The notes under the pieces were generated by a model that saw only the letters and a program-made list of their open reading frames with translations, did no database searches and had not been told where the DNA came from. From NCBI GenBank assembly GCA_964351745.1, contig CAYGPI010000006.1, positions 1 through 57,620 on the forward strand: 57,620 bases of DNA. Direction: 5' to 3'. The stretch's first letter is position 1, and the number at the start of each line of letters is the position of its first letter. Made by a program: the position numbers and the translations under genes. This document shows positions 45,801-51,000 of this stretch, one piece after another. The stretch comes from CAYNJF01 sp964351745. GTDB lineage: Bacteria; Pseudomonadota; Gammaproteobacteria; Berkiellales; Berkiellaceae.

Positions 45801-45882
45801 GTTGAAGACGATGTCTGCTCATGTCAATAATATTGATTTGGCACCGAGTGAACAATCTAGTCTGAGACGCATGTCAAGATGA
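33841..45882 (+). CDS. Giant protein (4,013 aa) with a SecA-type DEAD motor core
   Basis: One uninterrupted 12-kb frame. A SecA-like ATPase core lies at about 1880-2450: Walker A ATGQGKS (1917-1923), DEVD (2016-2019), GMTGTVGS (2227-2234), GRGTDF (2385-2390), and QIVGRMGRQG (2426-2435), matching SecA's TGEGKT, DEVD, GMTGT, GRGTDI and QLRGRSGRQG in order. SecA itself is ~900 residues; the preprotein cross-linking insertion appears reduced. The flanks, residues 1-1880 and 2450-4013, match nothing I know and are mostly helical. Residues 569-597 are a pure Glu/Gln/Lys tract. No signal peptide or membrane segment is visible. TAGGAAG eight bases upstream supports the start; a terminator follows. 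It is not a housekeeping SecA. A cytosolic remodelling motor or a very large translocated effector are both open. Confidence 0.9.
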   Translation: MQPGPLPAALTSYIEAFDIKKDITVDLSLEQITPQNLEAFISAILIKYTSLHDDQVLANLTKLEFQHLDRFENDEQALVEDNYQVALEVTLLENCYHKFSEQRNREMPAAYEARNLKNYLAQCDKIYETRDTLPPKRALAVEKACQKFIDNQIQGFDRGSVTVAAVHVSDPSQGTSKLYHESKQAYILAKAKQDFEAKDIGKPYAQRGGPTLANNQSYLSYMIFYGVKKKHGFGRGLELRQQNLELDIQKEYDAWLWPQLLDEGIKALSHDYGVDSEQFDLSNESSRKEYFLNVYGAYYAKELKDKKLGTLDLMPKDIASTIYHKDVFAASLSFLAMGAFQNSLGELNISVPFPEGRPEPMLFDMDDYFDPLIEHVNEGLPLPFTKIEMNHVYSSENLLDKTFALAKGIADHPADYFKLASVIVGAAPYGNLDPEGYELFVDNMLELATRQENALACNLTPDVIDTKLRNRYYELNNQKEVGVLLQRDVQELAQYETLVQKMDQLSLAIAKNRRAINYKILLHGESSLGEMSGLKVASGSVREAQNPMEVRACKRVLSLADALRGAAVEQEMEQEQEQEKEQEKEQEQEQEQEQEQDMNQAHGAQEDNITNAEDFIAFVQMEVSGYHHKNEELKALWHTLVGNAFDDQNELVPHSHTQSLSKEIIRQVMKDPESFQYGLVDENLPKGFKYGQLNTQDGPKKGYYFDLEVEFDPSPLTIQDRAAIPKRPRIDARSSHFLLKERPELGIIERGLANKYFEPLTREEINQYNAGHLSERQDLMVTAKILFTTSEKKSGLQFYQWVKSDLVASMLDHISPQDLAEVGVSLGGDAFFDLTDRLKAIKKRAKEVGDNTLFDNFLNYAVLQRDNEGWGSKKRFGDHMMRHEQFMALDKMKDLSDGEFKFFMSFCHVHAKHHAQCELGELVQSFQYFMDQWNDLTQSAPLPVDNLETIVSGCTDLKVGLDRYLSIIKNAHANGLVGEQLAVMNTLDLDYHTAYSASKHHGYKIILPEMGLDKEGLKHNGMTSFVQLHDRKTSSFKNHWQFGSSLDICQQNFYREYGLSHQAIDLNQFKLAAQKIEAIKNPPIKEPERVKAFLYNFTGFCLFHEKGASDFAALDKLDDLALAVDGIDMSQPDVKAKYTEFFENVSECQALYYQGHQQGHAPTLESMTSFVTTLRALHEHGHIREINPNEVGSFNPSLFFKQSSNLFVPIHQWSAREDSKCSQAQLAHILLTLQSKSQAEDAPKDILFSKLQGGFLQAILMAKAPIGDFTGEGDNQQSLSYWLEHIKQTHCQADSVGYDALSDVFKVLQNYTFGTLDPSPTMAQMKGMIDLSVSQPQPNIQSVAMWIARQPGFTGIEFSLDNLEDKVVESQDFQSSFIQSQDRLLGVVTRAFPDVVIDNEAYQTFEEFCEHLDSLDIDTNSDVFTLQVLPTFNKFLFDTNKGAYQYHEAQHLKKFKRQEKDALKAWVLNHYAPPTIQATDFKTLSTVTGLHLAHQGQVATLYEHIHLIKQATKRSFYKISESLQSLNQDKIPLQSLTQCLVSLSDVYAETELYPISLLEQIINFEHLSDIQDWDTVNQLIKGSVLTHPLIDQAQSMALILTLAQHDNCQQQSVHALIQLSEKSPKGYSAFVQTLQTSLETKPDIQVMALVQAMHVLLDSGIEESELNQLLEGLEHLTVIQEMATVDHAEKLALIMAITNQSNREKPSPTSDQLVALVGQLKQLSLEDLTKLKEADLDANFPNVTALTTGVIKMLDVNDFGVADFLSSLEKDFFEFKTSPKMLARLFDDERVMPVVNGSSSLNFSKPIGHSRSAQEKILSEYAYIHAIGFNMPIYQNKALKDLSKKDIKAFKDELIVKIRDESLSDEQRHLATLQFIAVSREIYFRATMPDGRFPYSTQVMSLLTALDNGQMNINEIATGQGKSLTAALYASVMHAQGRPAVVCTSNLTLASEGLEENHAYYEYMGIQSSLIKASSSGQDFVQDGVNYTDVSNMALFLAKTDIQGSLDIDKPGLILDEVDFTVLDEVTDFRYAVNLGDEGLSSDINLDEWLYYQLNDFVDSDTFKNDKIDRASDVVNAIKFLSERLNEDKLSQRLKEPFLSHIEKKLLSMQAPQSEARKQLDTWIDSAHNAQVIFKEGQGTAWTLDKFTHKDGQEYSAARIISHHRVAKGSKWSKGVHQFIHARINQEMVEKLDIPPCRIDSEKAHVAALSSKNFVDYFSKRGGCVWGMTGTVGSAQERAELQRKYGFKLNQIESHQERTATSNPSIFANNASGHIKAVYGQIKKYAIDRNQMPTIIVEEDALMAAQFKDGFLSRLQSSARSLRGAPPRLQYYNGIEHEQYEYNAQTRQYELQVLPHFNSSEEKEDYIKQYAGLQNTITITTPMMGRGTDFKPTLNTPDEHGQLPKHPDGLFVIGAYVEASEREERQIVGRMGRQGHHGLYMNVINKGRFIDKLESEGIRVPFNVKHFNAQKLSTRVSTYQHAKNTNLAQERQLKQTYGDIRSHFYEQFIGMLNLSKEDKRFEEVQEILREVPGFDAESLPKTFQMMMLKGWNKYLTEIDKEYLRLKDIHGGDFEAVFEALGPFCKAKWNDEFMGQLRENLGFNEPSAKDLSDILFSDFREFGDHELMTYATLKVKQQKYNEFREIRKLESQEQKNFKAEVGKVVSQIADKESDPERKQMILAMAGSPVLMNHLVETMFPKHHTVESGKRYPDLTNEEVLAYIQDNLDIIDPQLFAKEFYETNHTAVMEGILERSRKAVVVDPQQTVRSHLAQTFINYPKHFWLKQPEMLSRHENPQDPIAHIQALDTLNAVMLLQETLSHEKRFKVDNISPFEWLNIDPIPQDKRQASQLLLETISQDPKTANAMLQKAYLEKNIHMQMICYEAGFDSRAYAKLFETYEKSMGQLHQQLTQIQFKEPQLGQQWHQQFESDITTAHQVVIKRLSSDNRSSNPERALFYQNQNPQVAFESYSQLQLVQDMTADIQHYLQDKSKMLKRTTPAKNLLKKIQGSTTHKEMLEHLLEARKSAMDVDISKTSFFRTRNKKGSRFQEVINRSMTRVVMSAKSEEEMLLCADYLRREMSYQFEYWEKTTTIKKSSIANIQRILGYEDLQNPKVLSLQELDHLVDELTDLQIRLHKNVDLDAIQSTKIAVNLIDKNLEVLIGLRDKMKARGLDLSSQAQVITHETDQPHINLADQLVTKISEHQWPDQSIAQWNLLLENQHTAFVLEQYREQQSKGLPFDEHLYGIAPTIQNILGPVDQVQSNALGELVRHCHHPKLWDQYLNLATGHLEQPKNLESILGEARVPNHCMDYLHIQLQLRHGDTLLIDPDRSQDRMRLFAQGPLALPDKLLGQGAHDFIQSAVSQYHAKTSENWGPPLSLEGVKAVYQRFDELDKDLIQDPKWLNFWQRHASSLIEKRKSTLSQGELLNFNEETFVESLQQEMLAAHRLKVITSTSFSHRLDHETDAQYRLREARAKNLIHEFSKHRMSGDAQACHQAMVLKYETDLTTVALETMTDIDLSLQTTKPLAQVLGKLDETLKRLEAKNSVEFLGDKAIPILAPLKEKQANLKALMLSLDHELDSIAMQFIPQEQDVDNQRVISLLTETAKNIIESPAYKALGPQGEAMLKSHLCNRESIQRVYSKALSLRTEHFAKQLPHGIDDLVHSKTHGVAWVTYPRARRELITNLAQIVLNDRQKYEAPNLLQRGLGQSMSKKQLADYSKLQAAYLASIEEDLSMATKAEGIILLKRLETDPMMLAAPGLSRKEKQMWDTKIESAMEAWTHSNDQKLDVGEPELPELFGENSHTGVNVSIGLLKELEKVLHIADESLEYEQAHEALDEKIIHVEKEIYHASREKTVFDLTQMMKDETCFEKVKEALLTVSDLDERMNKIESIFHSVVAQHGGKIEDNPLMAKALSYLQELCVDTLCLEAIAMANDYAKIDDSDILPEHLSEEAKNEIYMEILEPGMQKEMLRSGLVPENEQKMNDRLKTMSAHVNNIDLAPSEQSSLRRMSR

Positions 45883-45892
45883 CACGAGAGCT

Positions 45893-45925
45893 AAGCCGCT
45901 TGAAAGTTTTTCAAGCGGCTTGTTT
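45893..45925. terminator. Bidirectional terminator between the giant gene and a convergent gene
   Basis: A 12-bp perfect stem (45893-45904 with 45910-45921), 5-nt loop, then GTTT, 10 bp after the stop of the 4,013-residue gene and just before the stop of the minus-strand gene at 45936. Confidence 0.8.
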
Positions 45926-45935
45926 CATGTAAGCT

Positions 45936-46742
45936 TTATGCAAATTTGGGTGGGATAAAAAATACGGTTGCGACATCTTTGGGATAGAATTTCCCCTCTG
46001 GAAAGTAATAGGGGACAGGCTCCCATTCGTCAGTTTTTTTGTAAAAAATTTCTTTTTCTATAAATTCTTTCATCTCTTCTTCAGGAATAAAACGTGTGCC
46101 TTTTAAGGCAAAAAAGATTAAACCTGTTCTAGAAAGATTCGCAAATTTTTGTAGTAACATTCGACCTTGACGACGGCTATCAGGGCTTGAAATCACTTCA
46201 TTGCCATCAAGTTTATAAGTAAAAAATGAAATTTCAGGGTTTTTTAAATGGACACTATCATAACGCTTTAGTTTTAAACGTTTTAAAGTATGCTCTGCGT
46301 TAATGAAGTTATAATCACCACCGATCACTTCAATTTGTACTTGGTTGTATCCTTGTGTTTCAGCATAATCAGATAAAGCGTCGGCAGCGACTTGGGCATA
46401 GCTTGGTAATAAGTCGTTGACGTGAAAAACGCCTTTGGGACCATGGCGTTTCACCATTTCATCGAGTGTCCAAAACAAGACTGAAAATTGCTGTCTTGGA
46501 TCATACGGCTTCTCATCTTTGAGAGGTAACTTATCAATAAAATTAGGTTTACTGCTGGCTTCAAGTTTTGTTAATACAGTCTGCTTTAAAGATATTTGAG
46601 TGTGACCCGCTGCTCCATAGTTACCTGCGCCTAATTCAAGGTGTGTCCAACCCCCATATGGCTTGAGTGTCCATATCGTAAGGGCAAAGACGGATAGGCT
46701 TAGGGTCACAAAGGTGAGCACTATCTTGTTGGTTGACTTCAT
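45936..46742 (-). CDS. Membrane-anchored or secreted protein of unknown family, methyltransferase-like motif
   Basis: A 268-residue protein with an N-terminal hydrophobic segment (IVLTFVTLSLSVFALTIW, 7-24) that is either a signal anchor or an uncleaved signal; no clear cleavage site follows. Shortly after comes LELGAGNYGAAG (36-47), which resembles motif I of class I SAM-dependent methyltransferases, and later EVIGGDYNF could be a motif II-like acidic strand. The rest is Lys- and aromatic-rich. A SAM enzyme outside the cytosol would be odd, so the motif may be coincidence. No Shine-Dalgarno is obvious. Confidence 0.6.
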   Translation of the reverse strand: MKSTNKIVLTFVTLSLSVFALTIWTLKPYGGWTHLELGAGNYGAAGHTQISLKQTVLTKLEASSKPNFIDKLPLKDEKPYDPRQQFSVLFWTLDEMVKRHGPKGVFHVNDLLPSYAQVAADALSDYAETQGYNQVQIEVIGGDYNFINAEHTLKRLKLKRYDSVHLKNPEISFFTYKLDGNEVISSPDSRRQGRMLLQKFANLSRTGLIFFALKGTRFIPEEEMKEFIEKEIFYKKTDEWEPVPYYFPEGKFYPKDVATVFFIPPKFA

Positions 46743-46882
46743 TGGTTTCCTGTCGTATGCATATTTTAGATTTACTATGATATAGATCCTTAAGCTTCTC
46801 TACAAAATATTTAGCCATTTATATAGAATAAATACATATCCAGGTATAATGAATCTATTTGTCTATGCTAAGAGAGACTAAT

Positions 46883-47287
46883 ATGAGAGAGTTAGAGATC
46901 TATTTGTTAGAGATAGTTGAAGAACATGGCTTTGCTAAATCAACGGTATCTTTTGCTAGGCATAACGGTTTTTTATCACTTAATATCGATATGCGTGTCC
47001 AGACGCGTGAATTAGTTGAGCGCTTATGGGATGCTATGGCAGACCATGGGCTAGACTCTCAACTTAGCGATAGCGCAGAAGGCTCTACTCTTTTTTTCTA
47101 TAAATCCGAGAACGAAATGGAAGCGTTGATAGGTTGTGGTCCTTTTAACGTAGCGAATCAAGCCTTAAAAGAAGCCCGTATACCCTTGTGTTTTTCATGG
47201 CCTCCTAGGAAAGATGATGCAGTTTGTGCGGCAGATTTTGAGGTTGAAACATACTTCAACAACGCTATGAATTTCAAGCCGCGATAA
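46883..47287 (+). CDS. Uncharacterised small cytosolic protein
   Basis: A 134-residue soluble protein of mixed alpha/beta character with no signal or membrane segment. It begins MRELEIYLLEIVEEHGFAKS, and has a strand-rich FLSLNIDMRVQTRELVERLW and LFFYKSENEMEALIGCGPFN. Three cysteines are scattered. I know no family. The ATG at 46883 follows AAGAGAG; frames extending to a TTG at 46859 or ATG at 46865 are possible. It precedes the deacetylase-family gene on the same strand by 77 bp and may share its transcript. Confidence 0.55.
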   Translation: MRELEIYLLEIVEEHGFAKSTVSFARHNGFLSLNIDMRVQTRELVERLWDAMADHGLDSQLSDSAEGSTLFFYKSENEMEALIGCGPFNVANQALKEARIPLCFSWPPRKDDAVCAADFEVETYFNNAMNFKPR

Positions 47288-47364
47288 GCAAAGCTTTGCA
47301 TCACACAATTATTTTGTGTCGAGGTGTTGTGTGATCGATGATTAACTTTAGATGGAACTAAGTG

Positions 47365-48417
47365 ATGTCACAAGAACTTGCGATAATTTTTCATACCGAT
47401 AGTGCTCTCCATAAAATGGGCAAACATCCAGAAAATCCTGATAGATTTATTCAGCCATTTCTTGAGCTGAAATCCAAATTTAAGCACTGTGCTGATTTTT
47501 ATGAAGCAACCCCAATCTCTCAAAAAATGCTGCTTGCTTCTCACGATAGTGCTTACCTAGAAAAACTGAAAGCTATGCTTCCAAGTAAAGGATTAAAAAA
47601 GATTGATGATGATACTAGGTTGAGCCCTGATACTCTATTAGCAGCAAATTACGCTGCTGGTGCCCAAATCAATGCTGTTGATTTAGTGATGAGTGGCAAA
47701 GCCCAAAAAGTGTACTGCCATGTTCGGCCCCCTGGCCATCACAGTAATGGTCAGCAAGCGATGGGTTTTTGTTTTTACAATAACGTCGTTATTGGTGCTC
47801 AACATGCTATGAATAACTATGGCCTGAAAGTTGCTATTCTAGATTTTGATGCGCATCGAGGAAACGGGACCGAATCTCTTTTAAAAGATAACGATAAGGC
47901 TTTGATTTGCTCTGTTTTTGAAAGAGATATTTTTCCAGATCTGCCACTTGAACAAGCATCTAATATCGTTTATACCCCTTTGAATCCAAACACCAGAAGT
48001 CGAAACTTTAGACAGCAAATTAAACAAATGTGGTGGCCAGCGATTGAAAAATTTATGCCAGATCTCATTTATATCTCTGCAGGGTTTGATGGTCATCACG
48101 AGGATGACATTTCATCGCTTCAATTAAGAGATGAAGATTACCAATGGGTGACACAGGAAGCAGTTGCTTTGGCTAATCGACTTTGTTATGGACGCGTGAT
48201 TTCTTCTTTAGAGGGTGGATATAATCTTGACGTGCTAAATCGTTGTATTCCAGCCCATGTGCAGGCTTTAAATTGTGGCACTCCTGTTGAGAAAAAGCAG
48301 TCAATCTTAACGTCTTATGAAGCTCGCTTGCCCAAGGTCATTCGCCAAAGGCAATTGGCGAATTTTGACCCTGAATTTTTTGGAGTTCAATTAAAAAAAA
48401 TTAATCCTTTGAGGTGA
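47365..48417 (+). CDS. Histone deacetylase superfamily (AcuC/AphA-like) Zn-dependent deacetylase
   Basis: A 350-residue member of the arginase-deacetylase superfamily; bacterial members deacetylate acetyl-lysine proteins, acetylpolyamines or acetoin-related substrates. The catalytic parts are complete: RPPGHHS (H125, H126), ILDFDAHRGNGTE with metal ligands D162 and H164, SAGFDGHHEDD with D242, and LEGGYN (Y286). Most relatives have DVHHGNGT, so Arg at 165 is a substitution next to a ligand rather than of one. The start is ATG 47365 with GGA upstream; a GTG directly before it is less likely. Its last 17 bases overlap the convergent gene at 48401. Cytosolic by sequence. Confidence 0.88.
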   Translation: MSQELAIIFHTDSALHKMGKHPENPDRFIQPFLELKSKFKHCADFYEATPISQKMLLASHDSAYLEKLKAMLPSKGLKKIDDDTRLSPDTLLAANYAAGAQINAVDLVMSGKAQKVYCHVRPPGHHSNGQQAMGFCFYNNVVIGAQHAMNNYGLKVAILDFDAHRGNGTESLLKDNDKALICSVFERDIFPDLPLEQASNIVYTPLNPNTRSRNFRQQIKQMWWPAIEKFMPDLIYISAGFDGHHEDDISSLQLRDEDYQWVTQEAVALANRLCYGRVISSLEGGYNLDVLNRCIPAHVQALNCGTPVEKKQSILTSYEARLPKVIRQRQLANFDPEFFGVQLKKINPLR

Positions 48418-49075
48418 TTTGGCCTCCGGTAACCTTGCCTTTGATCATGGATTTCTTATCTTGAGTCATAAGACCCGCGCCAGATTCAAATTGAACATTA
48501 CCATTTATCGTAGATTCAATGATCTCAACATGCTGCTCTTTATTATAAGGATGCTTCTTAATGATGAGATCGCCATGAATCGTTGAGGCTTTAATTTTCA
48601 ATTGAGAAGCATCGACGGTTAGAGTTTTATTAAAGGTTGACTCTGAGATTTTTAATGCCCCTAAAACTTTGACTTTCTCATTGAAGGTATTGTCATCAAA
48701 GCTAGCTTTGCCTTGAATGGTGATTGTGCCTTCAAACGTTGAGTCTTCAAGTTTTGAGTCGCCCATGAGATTAACATGCCCTTTGACGTAACTGTCTTCA
48801 ATGTTAGCTTCACCATGCGCTGTGATATTACCAGCAATTTGACAATGATCAATATCTGCTGAGCCATGGCTGGTTACATGATTTAATTTTGATTTTTTAG
48901 CCTCAAGAAGACCATTGACTTTAACTTCTTGTCTGACAGTGACATCCTCCAGAAAAAGTTCACCATTTTGGGTTATAGATTCTAGATTTTTTTTTTCTAA
49001 GCGTTGAGTGCCATCATCGGCTAAAGTAGCATTCGAAAGTAAGCATGCTAGACTAAAGATTAAGATTCTATTCAT
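48401..49075 (-). CDS. Secreted beta-helix-like (bactofilin-like) repeat protein
   Basis: A 224-residue protein with a Sec signal peptide (MNRILIFSLACLLSNATLA, cleavage before DDG). The mature part is a run of ~18-20-residue beta units, e.g. GSADIDHCQIAGNITAHGEA, YVKGHVNLMGDSKLEDSTFE, GTITIQGKASFDDNTFN, like the right-handed beta-helix of bactofilins and other polymer-forming proteins. Bactofilins are cytosolic scaffolds; an exported version would form a periplasmic or surface rod. It follows the leucine dehydrogenase gene by 17 bp on the same strand, so the two are probably co-transcribed although their functions do not obviously connect. AGATCTC-rich spacer holds a weak ribosome site. Confidence 0.7.
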   Translation of the reverse strand: MNRILIFSLACLLSNATLADDGTQRLEKKNLESITQNGELFLEDVTVRQEVKVNGLLEAKKSKLNHVTSHGSADIDHCQIAGNITAHGEANIEDSYVKGHVNLMGDSKLEDSTFEGTITIQGKASFDDNTFNEKVKVLGALKISESTFNKTLTVDASQLKIKASTIHGDLIIKKHPYNKEQHVEIIESTINGNVQFESGAGLMTQDKKSMIKGKVTGGQITSKD

Positions 49076-49092
49076 GAGATCTCCGTTTTAAT

Positions 49093-50175
49093 TCAATTAG
49101 ATAGTGTATTTAGTTTTTCTTTGGCCATATTTTCAGCAATTTCATGAGGGGGCATCCCTTTTTGATGGGAAGACTCAAAAATATCGAGCATCGTTTGATA
49201 TATCTGATTCACTTTATGGCGCGCTTCTTTTTCTGGGTTTTTTGTATATTGAGCGCTCACATGAATGAGACCTCCAGCATTAATAGCAAAGTCAGGTGCG
49301 TATAAGATGCCTAGTTTTTGAAGGAGATACCCACAGTTAGGAGATGACAGTTGATTGTTAGCAGCACCTGCAATAATAGGCGCTTTGATTTCACTAATGA
49401 TCTTTTCGGTTAAGGTGAAAGATAGAGCACAAGGGGCATAGATATCACACACTGTTTTATGGATCGTATCGATAGAAGCAACTTTGGCAGGGATTGTTTG
49501 CAAGACTTTTTCAACGGCCTGCTCGTTGATATCTGCAATGGTTAATTGAGCACCAAGTTCATGGAGCTCTTGACATAAAAAGCTGCCAACTTTACCAACG
49601 CCCTTAATGGCCACATGGACACCATGAAGACTATTTTTCTTGAGTTTAAAATGGATAGCTGCTTCCATGCCGCGCCGAACCCCCAAAGCTGTTAAAGGAG
49701 AGGGATCATGGATCTGATAGTCATGATCGCTATGCCCTGTCACATAGGGCGTTTTTTCTTTAATTGCATTCATGTCTGCGATGTTAACGCCGCTGTCTTC
49801 GGCGGTGATATATCGACCACCAAGCTCATCAATAAATTGACCAAAAGCATTGAAAAATGCATGCCTATCCTCAATATGTGGCGGTTTCATAATGACAGCT
49901 TTACCGCCGCCTTGAGGTAAGCCAGAAATGGCGGCTTTAAAACTCATGCCTCGGGCAAGATACATGGCGTCAATGATGGCATCGTTTAAAGTGGCATAGG
50001 GGACGCATCTCACACCGCCTAGGGCAGGACCAAGCGCTGTGCTATGGATCGCAATGATGGCAATGAGCTTGGTTTTAGGGCATTGCTTTATATGAAGATC
50101 TTCTATATTTAACTGTTGGAGTGTGTTGAATAAAATTTCTTGATCATGTATTTGTGTTGCGTCACTATCTAGCAT
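49093..50175 (-). CDS. Leucine dehydrogenase family (Glu/Leu/Phe/Val dehydrogenase)
   Basis: A 360-residue NAD-dependent amino-acid dehydrogenase that interconverts branched-chain amino acids and their 2-oxo acids plus ammonia. Signatures: ALGPALGGVRC near 50-60, GMSFKAAISGLPQGGGKAVI with the catalytic-site lysines, ITAEDSGVN, and a C-terminal Rossmann fold VAIKGVGKVGSFLCQEL. The length fits leucine/valine dehydrogenases, shorter than glutamate dehydrogenase. An AAAGGAG at good spacing fixes the ATG at 50175. In intracellular bacteria it may feed host amino acids into central metabolism (inference). Confidence 0.9.
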   Translation of the reverse strand: MLDSDATQIHDQEILFNTLQQLNIEDLHIKQCPKTKLIAIIAIHSTALGPALGGVRCVPYATLNDAIIDAMYLARGMSFKAAISGLPQGGGKAVIMKPPHIEDRHAFFNAFGQFIDELGGRYITAEDSGVNIADMNAIKEKTPYVTGHSDHDYQIHDPSPLTALGVRRGMEAAIHFKLKKNSLHGVHVAIKGVGKVGSFLCQELHELGAQLTIADINEQAVEKVLQTIPAKVASIDTIHKTVCDIYAPCALSFTLTEKIISEIKAPIIAGAANNQLSSPNCGYLLQKLGILYAPDFAINAGGLIHVSAQYTKNPEKEARHKVNQIYQTMLDIFESSHQKGMPPHEIAENMAKEKLNTLSN

Positions 50176-50255
50176 AACTTTCTCCTTTTATTGGTCTAAT
50201 TGTAATGAAATGTGCGTATAGAGCCAAGCAAGCTAGTTATGTAAAAAGTAATAAG

Positions 50256-50870
50256 CTAAGTAATCAACTTTTGATGACGTAGATTTGGTATCGTGTTTTG
50301 TTGTTTTTTCTGAGTATCTTGCTGCTTTTTCCATCGGACATATCCAAGAATGGCCATACCAAGGTAGATACCATGGATAGCACTATGAAACGGGATCCCT
50401 TTAGACCAATGGATAACCATGATCATAGCGTCAACCAAAAACCATATGGCCCAACATTCAATCCATTTTTGACAGAGCATGAGTTGAGCTGTTAAGGAGC
50501 AGATCGTCACGGTCGCATCTTGCATCGCTATATTAGAATCAAAAAATGTTTTTAACATGTAACTGAGCATGTAGATAGTTATGCCGATGATAGGCAAACT
50601 TGCCCAAAAAATGGATTTAGGGATATTCGTAATACTTAGAGGTTTGGTTGTTTCCTTTTGAGACCATACAAACCAACCATATAAAGTCGTCAAAAGATAA
50701 AAGCATTCAAGGCCTACCTGACCATAAATACCTTTTGAAAAATAGAGGAAAGTGTTGATGACAATCGCCAGAATTGAGATAGGCCAAGCATGGATAGAAG
50801 CTTTTGTAAAAAAATAGGTTGCAAGCAGTGACAAACCTGCACCCATTGGATCGAGTATGGTGATAGTCAT
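50256..50870 (-). CDS. pnuT: PnuC-family transporter, probably thiamine transporter PnuT
   Basis: A 204-residue inner-membrane carrier of the PnuC family with about seven hydrophobic segments; motifs include FLYFSKGIYGQVGLECFYLL, LYGWFVW and AIWFLVDAMIMVIHWSKG. PnuC proteins facilitate uptake of vitamin nucleosides that are trapped by phosphorylation. Because a TPP riboswitch directly precedes it, thiamine is the likely substrate, as for PnuT homologues; this is inference from regulation. The ATG at 50870 starts right after the riboswitch with GGAGGGAAA upstream; a frame reaching 50975 would run through the riboswitch and is not credible. Confidence 0.85.
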   Translation of the reverse strand: MTITILDPMGAGLSLLATYFFTKASIHAWPISILAIVINTFLYFSKGIYGQVGLECFYLLTTLYGWFVWSQKETTKPLSITNIPKSIFWASLPIIGITIYMLSYMLKTFFDSNIAMQDATVTICSLTAQLMLCQKWIECWAIWFLVDAMIMVIHWSKGIPFHSAIHGIYLGMAILGYVRWKKQQDTQKKQQNTIPNLRHQKLIT

Positions 50871-50871
50871 T

Positions 50872-50957
50872 TTCCCTCCCTGCGCTGGCATTATCCAGAT
50901 CAGGTTCAATGGGTTGATTGCAAAGCAACCTCTCAGCCAATGATGGCACCCCAGGTT
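50872..50957 (-). promoter_or_regulatory. TPP riboswitch (THI box)
   Basis: The minus strand shows every conserved block in order: GGGGTGCC (50952-50945), CTGAGA (50936-50931), an ACCC segment, GAACCTGATC (50907-50898), GGATAATGCCAGCG and CAGGGAGG just before the start codon of the PnuC-family gene. The closing helix pairs CCT before GGGG with AGG of GGGAGG, which is also the ribosome site. Binding of thiamine pyrophosphate should therefore hide the Shine-Dalgarno and shut off translation. Confidence 0.95.
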
Positions 50958-51000
50958 TGTGTTTAATTCACGCAAATACTATCGATTGGATTTAATCTTG

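Noticed and set aside
46625..46640. SAM-methyltransferase call for the protein at 45936
   Set aside because: Only one motif (LELGAGNYG) supports it and the protein has an N-terminal membrane or export segment; left as unknown.
50871..50975. N-terminal extension of the PnuC-family protein
   Set aside because: The extension is the translated TPP riboswitch, which is non-coding.
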